Source: Uloborus plumipes (Eukaryota > Arthropoda > Arachnida > Araneae > Uloboridae). Taken from it: 64,000 bases of DNA. This document shows positions 10,346-22,435 of this stretch, one piece after another. The translations under genes and the position numbers were made by a program. The stretch's first letter is position 1; every line of letters begins with the position of its first letter. The notes beneath the pieces are model-generated. The model was not told the DNA's origin, did not search any database, and saw nothing but the letters and a program-made list of their open reading frames with translations. The DNA is taken from the NCBI GenBank assembly GCA_038373865.1, contig JAXGGA010001083.1, forward strand, positions 106,430 through 170,429, given 5' to 3'.

Positions 10346-10467
10346 GCCGCATTTGGCTCCTTATCAAACTCGTTTCGCATTTGGCGCAATTCCCTAAATT
10401 TCACCGTTTGCTCGCTATTTTATTGTCGTGGGTGAATGATTAGCGCGCGTTAAAATAATCTTAAAAA

Positions 10468-10713
10468 ATGAATTATTTTGATACATCCAGCGTTATACGT
10501 GACATATTGCCTAATTATTGTGTTGATGAAGAAAAAAGTAATGCAGAAATCCAAATCATTAGGACGAATATTGATTCAGAAAGCGAAGCCAAGAAGTTTA
10601 TTCAAGATTACTGCAACGCGATGAAGAGTCAATATACAGCATACCATAGCTTGCCAAAGCCACAAAAGTACTATTTATTAATTTTGATGTATATTCCGAA
10701 AGATTTTGCTTAA
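10468..10713 (+). other. Unassigned 81-codon open frame
   Basis: Opens with ATG and reads a plausible hydrophilic protein (for example SEAKKFIQDYCNAMKSQY) to a stop. I recognise no family and see no splice context. It lies between a SINE and a DNA transposon, so a degraded transposon frame is the most likely explanation; chance is possible. Confidence 0.2.
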
Positions 10714-10910
10714 GTTATGCACATAAAAATCGGTTCTGTGTGGTGATCTGAAAAATATTTAAGGATTTATTTGTGTTACATTATGAGTACTGTTGTAGAA
10801 GTTTTCCAGATGAATGCAATTAATTCTTTCTTTTTTAAACATAGAGTAACATCTCAGTGTTTAATCCAATAAAAGGTCTGAAATTTATCCCATTTGTTGA
10901 TTGTGTAAAT

Positions 10911-11851
10911 GTGTCATTCCGACGAAAATGGTACAAATCATGTCCGAGACTTTAGAATTTTTTTAAATCAATTTTAATTACTACCACCCGTTAAGTGTAT
11001 TTTTATTGGTTCTCCATTTAATTTTGTGCCATCAAGTATCAATTGATTAGGTATAATTCATTTAGAAATGACACATTTAGAAAAAAAATTATCTTTGTCG
11101 GAAGAAGGAGAAATGACGTGTCCCAGCTTCAAATTGCTAGAATTTTAAATGTGATTTAAAATTAAACTGAAATGTAACAACAAAATAAATGACACTGCAC
11201 TGCACAAAAGATGCTTCTGACACCATTTCTGCAGATTATTAAGCAAATGAAAAAATGTTTTCCCAAAAAACACTATTATTTATCCATTTCCCTAGATTTT
11301 CTATGTTTCGAATTGTCCACTCTGTTACAAGCCTTTTGGAAATAAAATAAACAATTGCATTCAATCTGATATGTATTTTTTAAAAATATAGGTATAACTT
11401 GCTACATTGAATTATATCGTCAACAACCAGGGTGAGCCTCATCCTTTTCTTATGGCAGTTAATTTGAACTGTTGGATGTCCACTCTGTTACAGTCGATTT
11501 CATGATGAAAAAAAGATATTTTTTCTTGAAATTGCGAACAGACTTACAGATTTAGGCTTTTTATTCCACTTTATGCTTGTTCTGTGATTCTAACTTTTCT
11601 TTGTGATCATACAGATATTTTTAAAGGATTATTTGTCCACTCTGTTATATGTCCACTCTGTTAGACAAAGTGATCAAAATATTTAAAATCCTTTCATAAA
11701 TGAGTCATGTACTAGTTATTTACACTTCATTATACACAAATGAATGGAAACTCAATAAAAAAAAATGATTAGTTGGTTGAAATTATTTAAATTAATAATC
11801 ATAAGTAAAAAGTTTCAGACATGATTTGTACCATTTTCGTCGGAATGACCC
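10911..11851. mobile_element. DNA element with long inverted ends and AAAT duplication
   Basis: About 40-bp terminal inverted repeats (GTCATTCCGACGAAAATGG at the left, its complement at the right) are flanked by AAAT on both sides. The motif GTCCACTCTGTTA recurs inside at about 11317, 11476, 11634 and 11649. A 4-bp duplication fits the Chapaev-like branch of CACTA elements, but the assignment is tentative. No transposase frame. Confidence 0.7.
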
Positions 11852-11999
11852 AAATACAAGTTTAAAATATCTATTATCTGCTTGAATTAAATTTGAATCA
11901 TAATATTGAGCAACATAAAATTAAGAAGACTAAGTAAATAGTTGTCGGAGAGCGTCTGTACTCAAGCTGTATTAATTTGCATTCTTATATACTATAGTA

Positions 12000-13322
12000 G
12001 GGGAGACTGGGGACGGTTGTGACGCGGGGCGGTTGTGACAGTCGTCATATCAGCTAAACCATAATTAATACCTGGTTGAAGCAAAGAGAGAGAGTATCAG
12101 CATGTTTGTCTGAATGTGTGTCAAAGCATTGCGGTAGCCATCGAGCGACATTAACGCTAGCAGAGGGGTTGGTTACTTTTTAACAGTCAAAAGTAAGTTT
12201 TTTTGCTCGATGTCTTTTAGTAATTCCTGTTGAATGGGTACAGATAGTGAAATGAAAGTTTTCTCCCCGTTAGTAGTGAACCTTAATAGTGAAATAGCAG
12301 TGATTACTTTTTATGTAGGCTATTTTGTATTGCCATGGCGATTGCTGTTTTCAAAAGTAGTGGGTTGGGGTCGGTTGTGACAAATTGCGTGGGGACGGTT
12401 GTGACACGAGTAAAACATGGTTTTATCATATTTGATGCCCATAATACGCTTGGAGAAGACAGAAATAGGGCAGTGTGACCTAATGAAATATAAAGAAGCT
12501 TATAAAGAAGTGAAACTTTTTTTTCTTTCGGACAGCTTTGGAAATGCAACTTTAATCGTAAGTCTTTGCTACGAAACATTCATTCGTAAACGAGATGGAG
12601 CCGGCCGGCGCTATCACAATGAAAACAACGTGTGCATAGGTTATATTGCTCATAATAAAGTGCTTTTGAGCTTACATATACGCCGAAAGCAGATATGAGA
12701 GTAAAATGGCTACTGAGAAATGGTTCCGTTTTTTTATGAATAAAAATGTTTCACGTCTGTTCGTGTAGCTCATGCAGTAGCCTTTCAAGAGAAACGAGCT
12801 TCAATAAAACAAATAAATGTGGGGTCTTTCTTTGATACTTGATAATTGTTATGAACAGACACTGTTATGACCCACAGGCTGTGCTTAATGTTGCCAAAAC
12901 AGACGTTACGAAATTCCAAAAACCTGATATTTTTGTAAGACTTGGTATAAGGCTGCTTCAACTGAACGAGACACATTGTTAAATGTTAAACTTTCCCAGA
13001 TGAAGGTTATGTTGAATTACGTTTAATATTACTTGAAACTAAAAGTGATCTAGACTGTTTTGCTGTATTTTTGAACTTGTCACAACCGACCCGAAGCACT
13101 GTCACAACCGCCCCTGGGGTGGGGTCGGTTGTGACATTTTTTCCTTTTTTGTTTAATTTGGTCCTATGAGTTAACTATTGTACTTAGGGAGAAAATTTTA
13201 GTGTTTATAAGCAGGCAAATAAACACTTTAACATAAAAACAACTTTAAACCAGCTCACAGGCATTGCTAAGGGATCTATGGGGTTGCAAATGAAAATTGT
13301 CACAACCGTACCCAGTCTCCCC
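12000..13322. mobile_element. TA-flanked element with GGTTGTGAC repeats
   Basis: Ends GGGGAGACTGGGGACGG and (right) CCGTACCCAGTCTCCCC, flanked by TA. The core GGTTGTGAC or its complement GTCACAACC occurs at least eight times, singly or in pairs, near 12016, 12030, 12371, 12395, 13080, 13099, 13125 and 13299. They look like dispersed transposase-binding sites. No transposase frame; superfamily not identified. Confidence 0.7.
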
Positions 13323-14509
13323 TATTCATTGGTTAATCACTATGTTATAGACATTATTCAGTCCTTTGATGGTTTCAAGTATACCATGCTATAATTTTGA
13401 ACTGATCATTCGGAATTCCATGAAAAAGAATTGAATATTTAGTTTTTAATAATCACTATTTTATCACAAGTTTCATCAGATTTTTCGAAAATCTAATTTT
13501 GTATCAAAATGTTTATAAGTAGTTTGATTGTAATTGTATAGACAATGATTCCTTTTTCATTATAATTTATTTCCAATGACAACTGAAAATGAAAAATTCT
13601 TAAAATTAAACACATAAAAGAAATAGTAAGATTAATGTCTCGGCAGCAATTCCCTTGATAATGTCGAGATATGCTCCCCCCCTCATATGGATCATAATAT
13701 TTATTTATAAGCGATCAATAATAGTTTAGCTGCTGATCACCAGCAAATATTTCCTTTGAACCAATTCTCTTAGAGTACAAATCTAAAAAAAAAAGGGTGA
13801 ATTAACAGTACTAGCATTCACAAACACTGAAACAGCGTACAGAACACAGAAAGAAGGGTCATAAGATAAATATCTATTTAAAAATTTTTGACGCATTTGA
13901 TCACTTATCATAATAAGTAGCACACATTTACTTTTATTTAAACCCAAGTAAGGGATTTTGTCGCAAGAAATGTAAAACGCTGCATAACATTTTTTGCAGA
14001 ACTAAGTGGAAGTGAAATATTTATTAATAAATTTGAAATTTGAAAAGTGAGTCTAACTGCACTTCAACAATTAGAATTTAGCATGTGTAAAATAAACAAA
14101 TAAATATATAAATTAATAAACTCTAATAGTATTCAATTTTAAGTTGTTCTTATGGTGGCCTGTCTAAATTGAATACGTTTGCTGTCAAATCGCGAATTTC
14201 TTAAATTATTAAATTCCTTACTTTGTAAATAAATTTCAAGAAATGTGGAAGTAAAGAAAAAAGTTGACCGTATAATTCAATGCATGTTTCAGGCGTAAAA
14301 TTCCGAAACGAAACACTATTTCACCATATCACGCATCCAAATTCAAAAAATATGTAGCTTTGATTTTAAACTTTTTTGGAATGCGCCATTGTGTCTTTTG
14401 CTAAAAAATTTTTTCTTAGAATCCTCCCTAGGCCGCTTTAGAGTAGAAAATGTGATTTGAAGATCAGTTGCTAATTCGAAGTTCCAAGAAAACTAGAGTA
14501 TATCTCCGC

Positions 14510-14655
14510 ACAGCACAAAACGACAAAGCCTCTTTCTCCTTTGGCGCAAAGAAGAAGGCGCTGGCGACAGGGAAACACGCGCTGAAGGGTTGCCTAGCTG
14601 TTTTGCTATGCGATGGTAGACAGGTTGGCATTGTGCGGCCCGCATATACGCTGCT
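14510..14655. repeat. SINE-leader-like repeat fragment
   Basis: Contains GCGATGGTAGACAGGTTGGC, which recurs on the opposite strand at about 10300-10330 next to the SINE. Locally GC-richer than its surroundings. Open frames here on both strands are explained by the repeat. Confidence 0.5.
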
Positions 14656-14839
14656 GTGCTAAGCACAAAAGTTGAATCCGCACTTTCTAACAAAATTGAA
14701 TTATTTTCACCAGGTGGTTCGTGTCACTTATTTTATCTAAATGCAATTTTTTATAGTCAACTTCATTTATAGTCAAAGTATTACAAAAAAAAAATCTGAA
14801 AAGCTAATTTCTGAATCAAATACTTTTGCACAACTTTAA

Positions 14840-15151
14840 CCCTCTGGTGGTTCAGCAGTTCCAGAATTACATGTAAAATGGACGTGAGGGGTCTCAGTGG
14901 CCGAGCGGTCTAAGGAGTACAGCCGATAACTCTGAGACGGTGGGTTCGTCTCCCACCCTCGCTCCGGATGTACTTTCCTTCCTTTGTGATGTAACTCTTT
15001 CATACATTGTACAATATATATGTAATAAAAAAATCATACGTAATGGAGGCAAAACACTAGATTTTAGCCATCATCAAAAACCCGGGCATATTACCCCAAA
15101 CGAAAACGAAAACGAAATGGACGTGATAAGACGTCCAAAACCGTCAGAGGG
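14840..15151. mobile_element. piggyBac-like TTAA MITE carrying a SINE
   Basis: TTAA precedes CCCTCTGGTGGTT and follows AACCGTCAGAGGG, giving imperfect inverted ends and an exact TTAA duplication. Most of the interior is a later SINE (14888-15114), so the original element was only about 85 bp. Confidence 0.75.
14888..15114 (+). mobile_element. tRNA-Leu/Ser-like SINE with 12-bp target duplication
   Basis: The head reads GGTCTCAGTGGCCGAGCGG (A box) and GGTGGGTTCGTCTCCCACC (B box and T arm), followed by an unrelated body and an AAAACG-repeat tail. AAATGGACGTGA flanks both sides. The acceptor arms do not pair, so it is not a functional tRNA. Confidence 0.75.
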
Positions 15152-15194
15152 TTAAACAGCAATATCTCGGTTTGAGATCATCTGCAGATACCAA

Positions 15195-15370
15195 TTTGCA
15201 CATAACACGGCAGTACGTGTTTCTTCGTTACAAGGAATGGAATTTTCAGTGAAAAAGCTGTGAGCTTATGGATGAAAAGCTTTTGCCAAATTTTCATCCA
15301 AAAGCTCTCTTTTTTTGCATTGAAAAGGGCGTTCCTTGTGAGGCCGAAACGTGTGTATGCAGTAATCTGC
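15195..15370. mobile_element. Foldback repeat, family F copy 1
   Basis: ACGTGTTTCTTCG...ACAAGGAAT is inverted by GTTCCTTGTGAGGCCGAAACG, with an inner pair around GAAAAGCTTTTG and CCAAAAGCT. The right arm resembles the core of the element at 17701-17891 (TGCAATGAAAAAGGCGTT), so the two belong to one family. Confidence 0.5.
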
Positions 15371-15671
15371 TAGTTTTGCAAAGTAAAACATTTCCTTTTT
15401 TTTTAATATTACAAAACAACTCATTTCAAAATGTTCACTTTTTGCTTTGTTTAATTGAAGAAACAGATGCTTCTTCTTGTTCTGACACACAATATTGTTT
15501 TTGAAGAAATATTTTTTGGGACATAAACTATTATATTGAAACGAATTAGAAGCTGTGGATGCAGAAAAAGTATTGATAATTTGAGAAATACTACCGGAAT
15601 ATTATTATCAAATTTTGGGTAAATAAATTTTGAAAACATATGAATTATCTGATTTTGATACTATACCTAAA

Positions 15672-15839
15672 TGCAACTTAACTTGACACTGAACGTCACT
15701 ACGGGCGGAGCCAATAAGAGCTCACAAGCAGTCAACGATCTCCTCTAATTCGCCAAGTAGGCTGTGACGTTTTATCTAGCTCGTTTTTCATAGGCTAACG
15801 TCACGCAACGTCACGATGTTGTTGTCAAGAAAGGTTGCA
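15672..15839. mobile_element. Short MITE with TGCAACTT ends
   Basis: TGCAACTTAACTTGACA pairs imperfectly with the reverse complement of TTGTCAAGAAAGGTTGCA. The interior is rich in ACGTCAC. About 168 bp, non-coding. Confidence 0.55.
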
Positions 15840-15902
15840 GTGTAGTATAAGAACCTGAATCATAGTTTTACCATATTACTGAGGAATCGAAATCTTAATA
15901 AT

Positions 15903-16222
15903 ACACTACAAAAAATGACTTGTTGTTTTTACAGTATAGTACGGGCAGCCAAGGATCCAATTTAAAACTATAAAATGCACAGTAATAAACTGTAAAACTA
16001 GCAATTTTAGATTCTTACTGTAAAGTTAGCAATTTCATAGTTTATTGTCTTAAAATTTAGCTTCATTATACTGTAAAAACAGTAATATAATACTGGCAGC
16101 AGAGGTACCAGTTTAAAACTGTAAAATGCACGGTTATAAACTGTAAAAATAGCAATTTTACAGTTTATTACAGTAAAAATTATCTGTATTATGCTGTAAA
16201 AACAACATTCATTTTTTAGTGT
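15903..16222. mobile_element. MITE family 1 copy (ACACTAYAAAAAATGA ends)
   Basis: Ends ACACTACAAAAAATGA and TCATTTTTTAGTGT are inverted. The interior has the family hallmarks ATAATACTGGCAGC, AAAACTGTAAAATGCACGG and TTACAGTTTATTACTGTAAA. Other copies are at 16768, 33771 and 36961, with a fragment near 27688. Confidence 0.75.
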
Positions 16223-17700
16223 AGTAAATAATAACAGTGATAATAAATAATTGCTTAAGCATAAACTGTAATTGTTTTAAAAAAAAACACTTTAAATGAA
16301 ATGCTGTATTTACACTTTTATATTTCTACGTTTATTCACGAATACATTTTAGTTGCAGATAAAATACAGGTTACGTCATTAATAATTCAAATATTTCTGA
16401 TTTGAAAATAAATTTTGTAAAATAGTTGCAGCTTTTCATATTTTAACGGCCTTATAGACACACGTGACTCCTCCTTATTTCTACCATTTTAAATGGACTT
16501 TATTGCAAAAAAGTAAAGAACGCATGCTTAGGTAAGTTTTTGGCAAAGAAAATATCGTACTTCTTCTAATGAAGTCTTATGCTCATTGAAATTACAGCGA
16601 AAAAGGTTTGTCATAGTAGATTGTTGGCACAGATGTCAAATAAACAGCATGGATTTATATGTGTAAAATAGCGCTATATCGCAAACTAATCAGGGTCCTC
16701 TGTGTGAAAATCATTTTTAATGTAAGAATTAAAAATGCCATGAAGTAAGAAACTGGTGTAACGACTGCGCTGCAAAAAAATAAACCGTTGTTTTAACAGT
16801 ATAATACTGGCAGCAGAGGTTCCAATTTAAAACTGTAAAATGCACAGTAATAAACTGCGAAACTAGCAATTTTAGTTTCTTACTGTAAGGTTAGCAATTT
16901 TACAATTTATTGCCCTGAAATTTAGCTGTATTATACTGTAAAAGCAACAGTATAATACTGGCAGCAGAGGTTTCAGTTTAAAACTATAAAATGCACGGCA
17001 GGCCCGGACTGGCCATAGACTTGACCGGGAGATTTCCCGGTGCGCCCTCCCGAACGGCGCCTTTCTACTATTTTCACAATGTGTTTGCTTCTTTTTTTTT
17101 TTTTTTAATGTATACTGGGCTTTCTATATCTAAAGAAACGCTATCTCATGCCTTCCTAAAGGCTGTTGGGTAGGCGCCCTTTCGTAAGTAGGGAAAGCAA
17201 TCCACTGCGCTCCGCTATCTACTGTAGCTCATCTTTGCTCCCTAAAGTTACTATCCCTACACCCCCGAGAACAAAAGTAGACCCTCGTTGTTTCCCAGAA
17301 TCTCCTGGGCGTTTCCTCTATAAAAAAGGAATGTGAGGGTGAAAGTGACAGCACATATCAATGGTCAAGAATACGAGTAGAATGGTGAAATTTATTGACG
17401 GTACTTACGTCTTGTGCTTGTCTCGGGAGAATGCTGTACATGAATCAATGAGTTATTTGGGTTAGATTTTAGCATTAGTGAAGAAGTGATTTTGGAGCTT
17501 CAGAAAAATTGAATACACTATAAGAACGAATCTTTTCAACGGTAAGTTTCTCATTTTAAGTTTCATTTTCTTTGTATTAAGAAAGTATTTTCCTAGATGT
17601 ATAATCCTAAATTATAGAATTACAATACATGGATTTATAATTAGTTGTAATATGATCTATGAGTTTCAATGTGATGATTTGAAAACTATTACAGTATATA

Positions 17701-17891
17701 TACAGAAAATAACAACGTTACGAAGGCACAAATGGGCAGGGATACTGCAGACACGTGCACACGGGCTTTTGTCGGATGTCTGTGATCCATAAGCTCACAA
17801 CTTTTTTGCAATGAAAAAGGCGTTCATTGTAATACACGTGTCTACAGTATCCCTGCTCATTTGTGCCTTCGTAACGTTGTTATTTTCTGTA
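17701..17891. mobile_element. Foldback repeat, family F copy 2
   Basis: ACAGAAAATAACAACGTTAC...GCAGGGATACTG (17701-17757) is repeated inverted at 17835-17891, about 56-bp arms with few mismatches, around a 77-nt loop related to 15255-15350. Confidence 0.65.
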
Positions 17892-17926
17892 CATCTATAG
17901 CACAAAGGTATTTGTAAACTTTATTA

Positions 17927-18287
17927 CAGTATACTCTCGATTATCTTCGAGCAGATTATCCACGGGGCGGATTATCCGTGAAGATCTGGTAAAAGTAAAT
18001 TTGTTGTTTTTGCTTAATATTCCTTACAGAAGAGTGCGGCGTACTTTAGCGAATAAATTGTTGGACGTTATCATAGGTCCTATCCCTTTATAGATCTTAT
18101 GTGCTTCAGAATTTAAAATGCAAATAATTCTTAATAATGTACCTATCTTCACTGTTTGTATCACGTTTTAAGTACAATACAATCATTTTCTAGCAAAAGA
18201 CAATAAAGACTTTTTCTTCTTTACCACCGTTTTAAGCTTTTCTTTTTTTTGTGCCATCCAATTCCGCGTATAATCAGGAGTATACTG
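17927..18287. mobile_element. pogo-like MITE nested in the hAT element
   Basis: CAGTATACTCTCGATTAT and the complement of ATAATCAGGAGTATACTG are terminal inverted repeats, with TA on both sides. CAGTATACTC...GATTATC is a pogo/Tigger-type end. Non-coding. Confidence 0.75.
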
Positions 18288-19117
18288 TACTTTAAAAGGT
18301 AGTCAGGATCTAATCAGACCCTGAACATTTTTTTCTTTCTTATCTCTCTCTCTCTCTTTCTTTAATATAATTGTTTTTTGTAATGAAGACTCTCTCTCTC
18401 GCGCGGGCGCGCTCAAAAAAATTTCGTAACTTAAGGTCAACGATAACATGAAAATAAATAGAAATGTTTGAAATGATTTTTAAACGCATGTACTTTTAAA
18501 ATATAACACTTTGAACAGCTAGCATTTCTGAAATGAAGTTTTAGACATTAGATCTAGCTTCTGACTTCTGATATACAAATATGTCTGGGAAAAAGTATTA
18601 TCGTGAAAGTTTTTTGTTTTCTTCTCCAAGAGAACAAGAAACTTGAAATTTTAATTTTACATGTACGTGCTACTTTATATTTTAATTATAATGTACATTG
18701 AACTCACAAATGTGAAAAAGGAGGCAAAAGGGAAGGCAAAACGATTTTTTAGTTTCGCGGACATTACTTGCAGTGTAAATACCATTCATTTCCGCCCCAC
18801 CCCAACTGATGTTTTCTAATGAAGCAGGTGTGAACTGTGAAGAGCAAAATCCAATTGAAAGTTCCTATTGTAATATCATGGAATTAAAGGGGGGGGGTAA
18901 GATTTTAAAGTCTTAAAAATTTGAATTTTAAATAAATAAATAATAATAAAAAACAACACGCTTCTGTATTTACGGGGTTTTTTGAAATGTCCGTTTTACA
19001 TTCTTAAAGTACTGTGGAGGCTAAATCGGCGCCCTTCGACTCAGCCTTCCCACGCCCTTTCGCCCACCCAGTCCGACCCTGATGCACGGTAATAAAGTGT
19101 AAAAACCGTAATTTTAC

Positions 19118-19367
19118 AGTTCTGTACCTTAGAACCAGAACGACGTAAGTCCAAAAATGGCGATTTTCACTTTTTTGCTTTATTGTATGTAGAATGTTAT
19201 TCCACATCGACCCATTAAAACAGTATTCTATAAAACAAATTCCTTCACAATTATTTAGTAGTGTGAAGAGTGCGAGTCCCATCCTTTGCATGTATCCGAC
19301 AATCTTTTTCACCTTCTACTGAAAAATGACGAAAATGGGTTTACGTTAGTCTGGTTCTGAGGTACAG
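19118..19367. mobile_element. MITE family 2 copy (CTGTACCTYAGAACCAG ends)
   Basis: CTGTACCTTAGAACCAG and CTGGTTCTGAGGTACAG are inverted. The interior (GTAGAATGTTATTCCAC, TTCCTTCACAATTATTTAG) matches the copy at 36036. Inserted in MITE family 1. Confidence 0.75.
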
Positions 19368-20625
19368 AGTTTAGCACTATAAAATTATCAATTTGGCAGT
19401 TTATTATTGTAAAATTAGTAATTTGTACAGTTTATTAACATAAAATTAGCTGGATTATACTGTGAAAATCAAATTCATTTTTTACAGTGTGTGTTTAATC
19501 ATATTACGTAGAAATGACGACAGCAGGAAGTGTGCAATTTTCCTTTCGTAGCTGTTACAATTGGTATGAATTTAAGATAAAACACTTATAAAACTGACTA
19601 ATCCTGTCACATTAGTAAAATTTGCACTAGTAATGGGGGCATGATTTAAAAATTAAAGTAACAACTTAACATTCTCATTAACTATCACAAAAATAAAATA
19701 TTTTAGCAATAATTATTTTGTTTCCAGAATTCTTTCGGGGTAATTTATGTTATTATTCTGGTGTAGAAAAAACAAAAAAGTTCTTCATCAGCACATAGCA
19801 GATATCTGAATTTAAAATTTTTAGCGCAGAATTTTTTAAAACTCAAATTACTGCATGTTGTAATTTGATTTTAAAAAAAAATATTTTTTTCTCTCTTCAC
19901 GTCAATAGGAAATATTCTTCCAGATAGGAATATTTCAACCAAAAAAAAAAAAGGTGTATTTTAAACAGCATTGCCATGAAAATATATAATGTTTTTTGAA
20001 TGAAAAAATAAGAAAGAAGGAAAAAGAAAGAAAGACAAGAAAAGAAAAAGACAGGAGAAAAAGAAAGGAAAGAAGAAAAACAAAAGAAAGAAAGACAGAT
20101 AGAAATGTTTCTATCCTTTTGGACTCCTGAATCATAAGGTATTTGAAAATTTATGGCTTAATCAGAAACATTGTGTCTAAAAAAAAAAACTTTTGGAAGT
20201 AAAACAAAAGTAAAATAAACACGAAAAAATGAAAACATTTATGTATAAATTACTTGATATTTTAATCTAAATTCTTTTTCCCCGAAAAATTAGAATTGAA
20301 ACGTTCATTTCAACTAATTTTTTACTAATCAATGTACTAAAACTTTTTTAACTTCGAGAAGTAAGGTTTCTGCAGTTTATATAACCTTATCAGATTGAAG
20401 CACTATGGCGCTTCAAAAGTTATCCACCACTTCTATCACTCACGCTATGAACAATGTTATAAGCAAGGAAAATTATTTGAATGTTCACCTTTCGCAATTT
20501 CCAGAATCCGCTTTTTCATAGAAACGGGGATATCCGGAAAGGAAACATTTAGTTCCTTTTCCTACAGAACAACTCTTTTGCTCGATGAGGTTCAATGATC
20601 AACATATCATATTTAAATACGAAAA

Positions 20626-20689
20626 ATGTTAATTTCCATTGTAACATTAATTTTCGGGCTCACGTTGCTTCAAGATGTTTGTAATCAAG
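20626..20689 (+). CDS. Gene 2 signal-peptide exon
   Basis: 64 nt, starting at ATG after GAAAA and ending in phase 1 at a GTAAGT donor. Encodes [15 protein letters not shown] plus six residues ending NQ. The exact length, phase and final Gln are shared with genes 3 and 4, which supports this start. Confidence 0.75.
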
Positions 20690-22373
20690 GTAAGTAGTTT
20701 CCTGGTACTTGCTTTTAGAGTTCTCTGCTTACAAATTAAATACTAAGTAGTAGTTTTTCTTTGGCGAAATAATTTGCAAAAGACTGATTTTTAACTTTTT
20801 AGATTGCAAACAATATTTACCAATTTCATAGAATATTTTTTTTTAATTACGTTTTTTTTTTTTTTTTTTTATGGGTTTTTTTTTATTATTTTTTATTTAT
20901 TTATTTATTTATTTTTTTTTTTTTTTAAAGTTTAACTTTTTATGCGACGCTTTGAAATTGTGATTTGTAACCTTTTTGTGAGACGGAAGTGACGTAGTTG
21001 TTATTCATTGTTTCCTGAAACAAAAGTAAATCTTATATATTATTTCTCAAGCTTGTTTTCTATTACCACGCGAGAGCGTTCTTATTATTTTTTTTATATA
21101 AAATTCCATGACTTACTCCTCATTTCAAAACTTATCGTGCCGATTGTTGACGAAAAATAGACCCACTAATCAAAAATTGTTTTTTGTATTTAAAAAAACG
21201 TGTTTTTGTGTTTTTTATTACATGTTACTTCAATGAATATCATCCGAAAACTAAAGCGCAGTGGAGCAGTTGGATAGAGCGTTGCACTAGAAAAGCAAAA
21301 ATTGCAGGTTTGATCATGTAATGAATTTCGTCGCTTTTGACTAACTTTTTTTCACCGGAGAATTTTGAGCCAAATTTTATACCGCAAATGTACTGCTGCA
21401 TTATAACCAGGGTTGCCAGACGTCCCGGATTTCAAGGGACTCCCGTTTTTTGAAAAATTGTCCCGCGTCCCGGGGAACCTTGATGCGGGACGGCTAAAGT
21501 CCCGTATTCTGGCTAGAGGCAACATAAAATGAAGTAAAACAAAAAATGTGAAATAGAGTGATAAGAAAACTGATTAAATTATAATATTTCCTTCCTTATT
21601 CTGAAGTAATGTTAATGTTCTATTCATTTAGAGCTTTAGAAATTGTTGTTACAATCAATTCAACAAACGTTCGTTGTAAAAGTGGTGTATCTCCTTGTAA
21701 ATGATTTTACTATGCCTTACTGTAGAAAAAGCCCTTTTCAATTTTTTAGTTATGAAAGAAAGATATGTGTTCAGCTACTATTAGGTCACTAGATTTTTTG
21801 AATCAATCAATTTCAATCTTTTGAAATTCTCTTCGCTTTCTTACTAGAAGATTTAGCTAAATGTTGTTTCATTTAGCAAAATTATACGCGTTTTAAAACA
21901 TGACGATAAGATAAATTTTTACAATGAGCGACAGAAATATTAATTAAATATTCATTGCAATTTGCGATCGCCTGTTTCACTTGAATTTCTGCCTAAAGGT
22001 AAAACAAACGTATTCCGTAAAACATAAATTGTTTCTAAGCTTAATGAAATACTAATTTATGTTCGTATATAAGATTTTTTTGTTCTTTATTCCTTTGAAA
22101 TGAATTTTTTTAAGTTTTGTTGATATTCTGATTCATATAAAAGGTGATGAGATATCAAAAAGTATAATACTTCTTGATTTCTCATCCCCTTTTTAGAGTA
22201 ATAATTACTCCAAACACGTTTTAGAAATTAATGCAAATCGCATAACATCTCATTCTTTTTTGAGTTCCCCACCCCCCTTCTTTCTCTTATTCAATTAAAA
22301 TATGCTGCAAAAAAGATTCCTAAAATTATTGTAGATGCATCTATAAAAATTAATTGCTTGGGAAATTGTTTAA

Positions 22374-22435
<62 letters not shown>

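Larger units (their letters stand above)
16999..19081. mobile_element. 2.1-kb hAT-like element, 8-bp duplication ATGCACGG
   Basis: Ends CAGGCCCGGACTGG and CCAGTCCGACCCTG (reverse complement CAGGGTCGGACTGG), flanked by ATGCACGG on both sides. CAGG...GGACTGG ends with 8-bp duplications are characteristic of hAT elements. No transposase frame survives; it hosts two later insertions. Confidence 0.8.
16768..19490. mobile_element. MITE family 1 copy split by nested insertions
   Basis: The left part (16768-16998) stops at ATGCACGG and resumes at 19082 with ATGCACGGTAATAAA; the right end TTCATTTTTTACAGTGT is near 19490. Removing 16999-19081 and 19118-19367 restores a normal family member. Confidence 0.75.
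7575..20625. other. Gene 1 - gene 2 intergenic region
   Basis: About 13 kb with no supported gene. It is largely a mosaic of transposon relics, listed separately. 13325-14480 and 19500-20600 show only AT-rich DNA and simple repeats, including a purine-rich GAAA tract at about 20005-20110. Confidence 0.65.

Noticed and set aside
14888..14965. Possible tRNA-Leu/Ser gene
   Set aside because: A and B boxes are present but acceptor arms do not pair, and the sequence continues into a SINE body with target duplications. The same holds for 10215-10292, 33182-33250 and 47100-47178.
20370..20400. TATA-like element before gene 2
   Set aside because: TTTATATAACC lies only about 12 nt from an initiator-like TCAGATT and 250 nt from the ATG; spacing is wrong for a TATA promoter.
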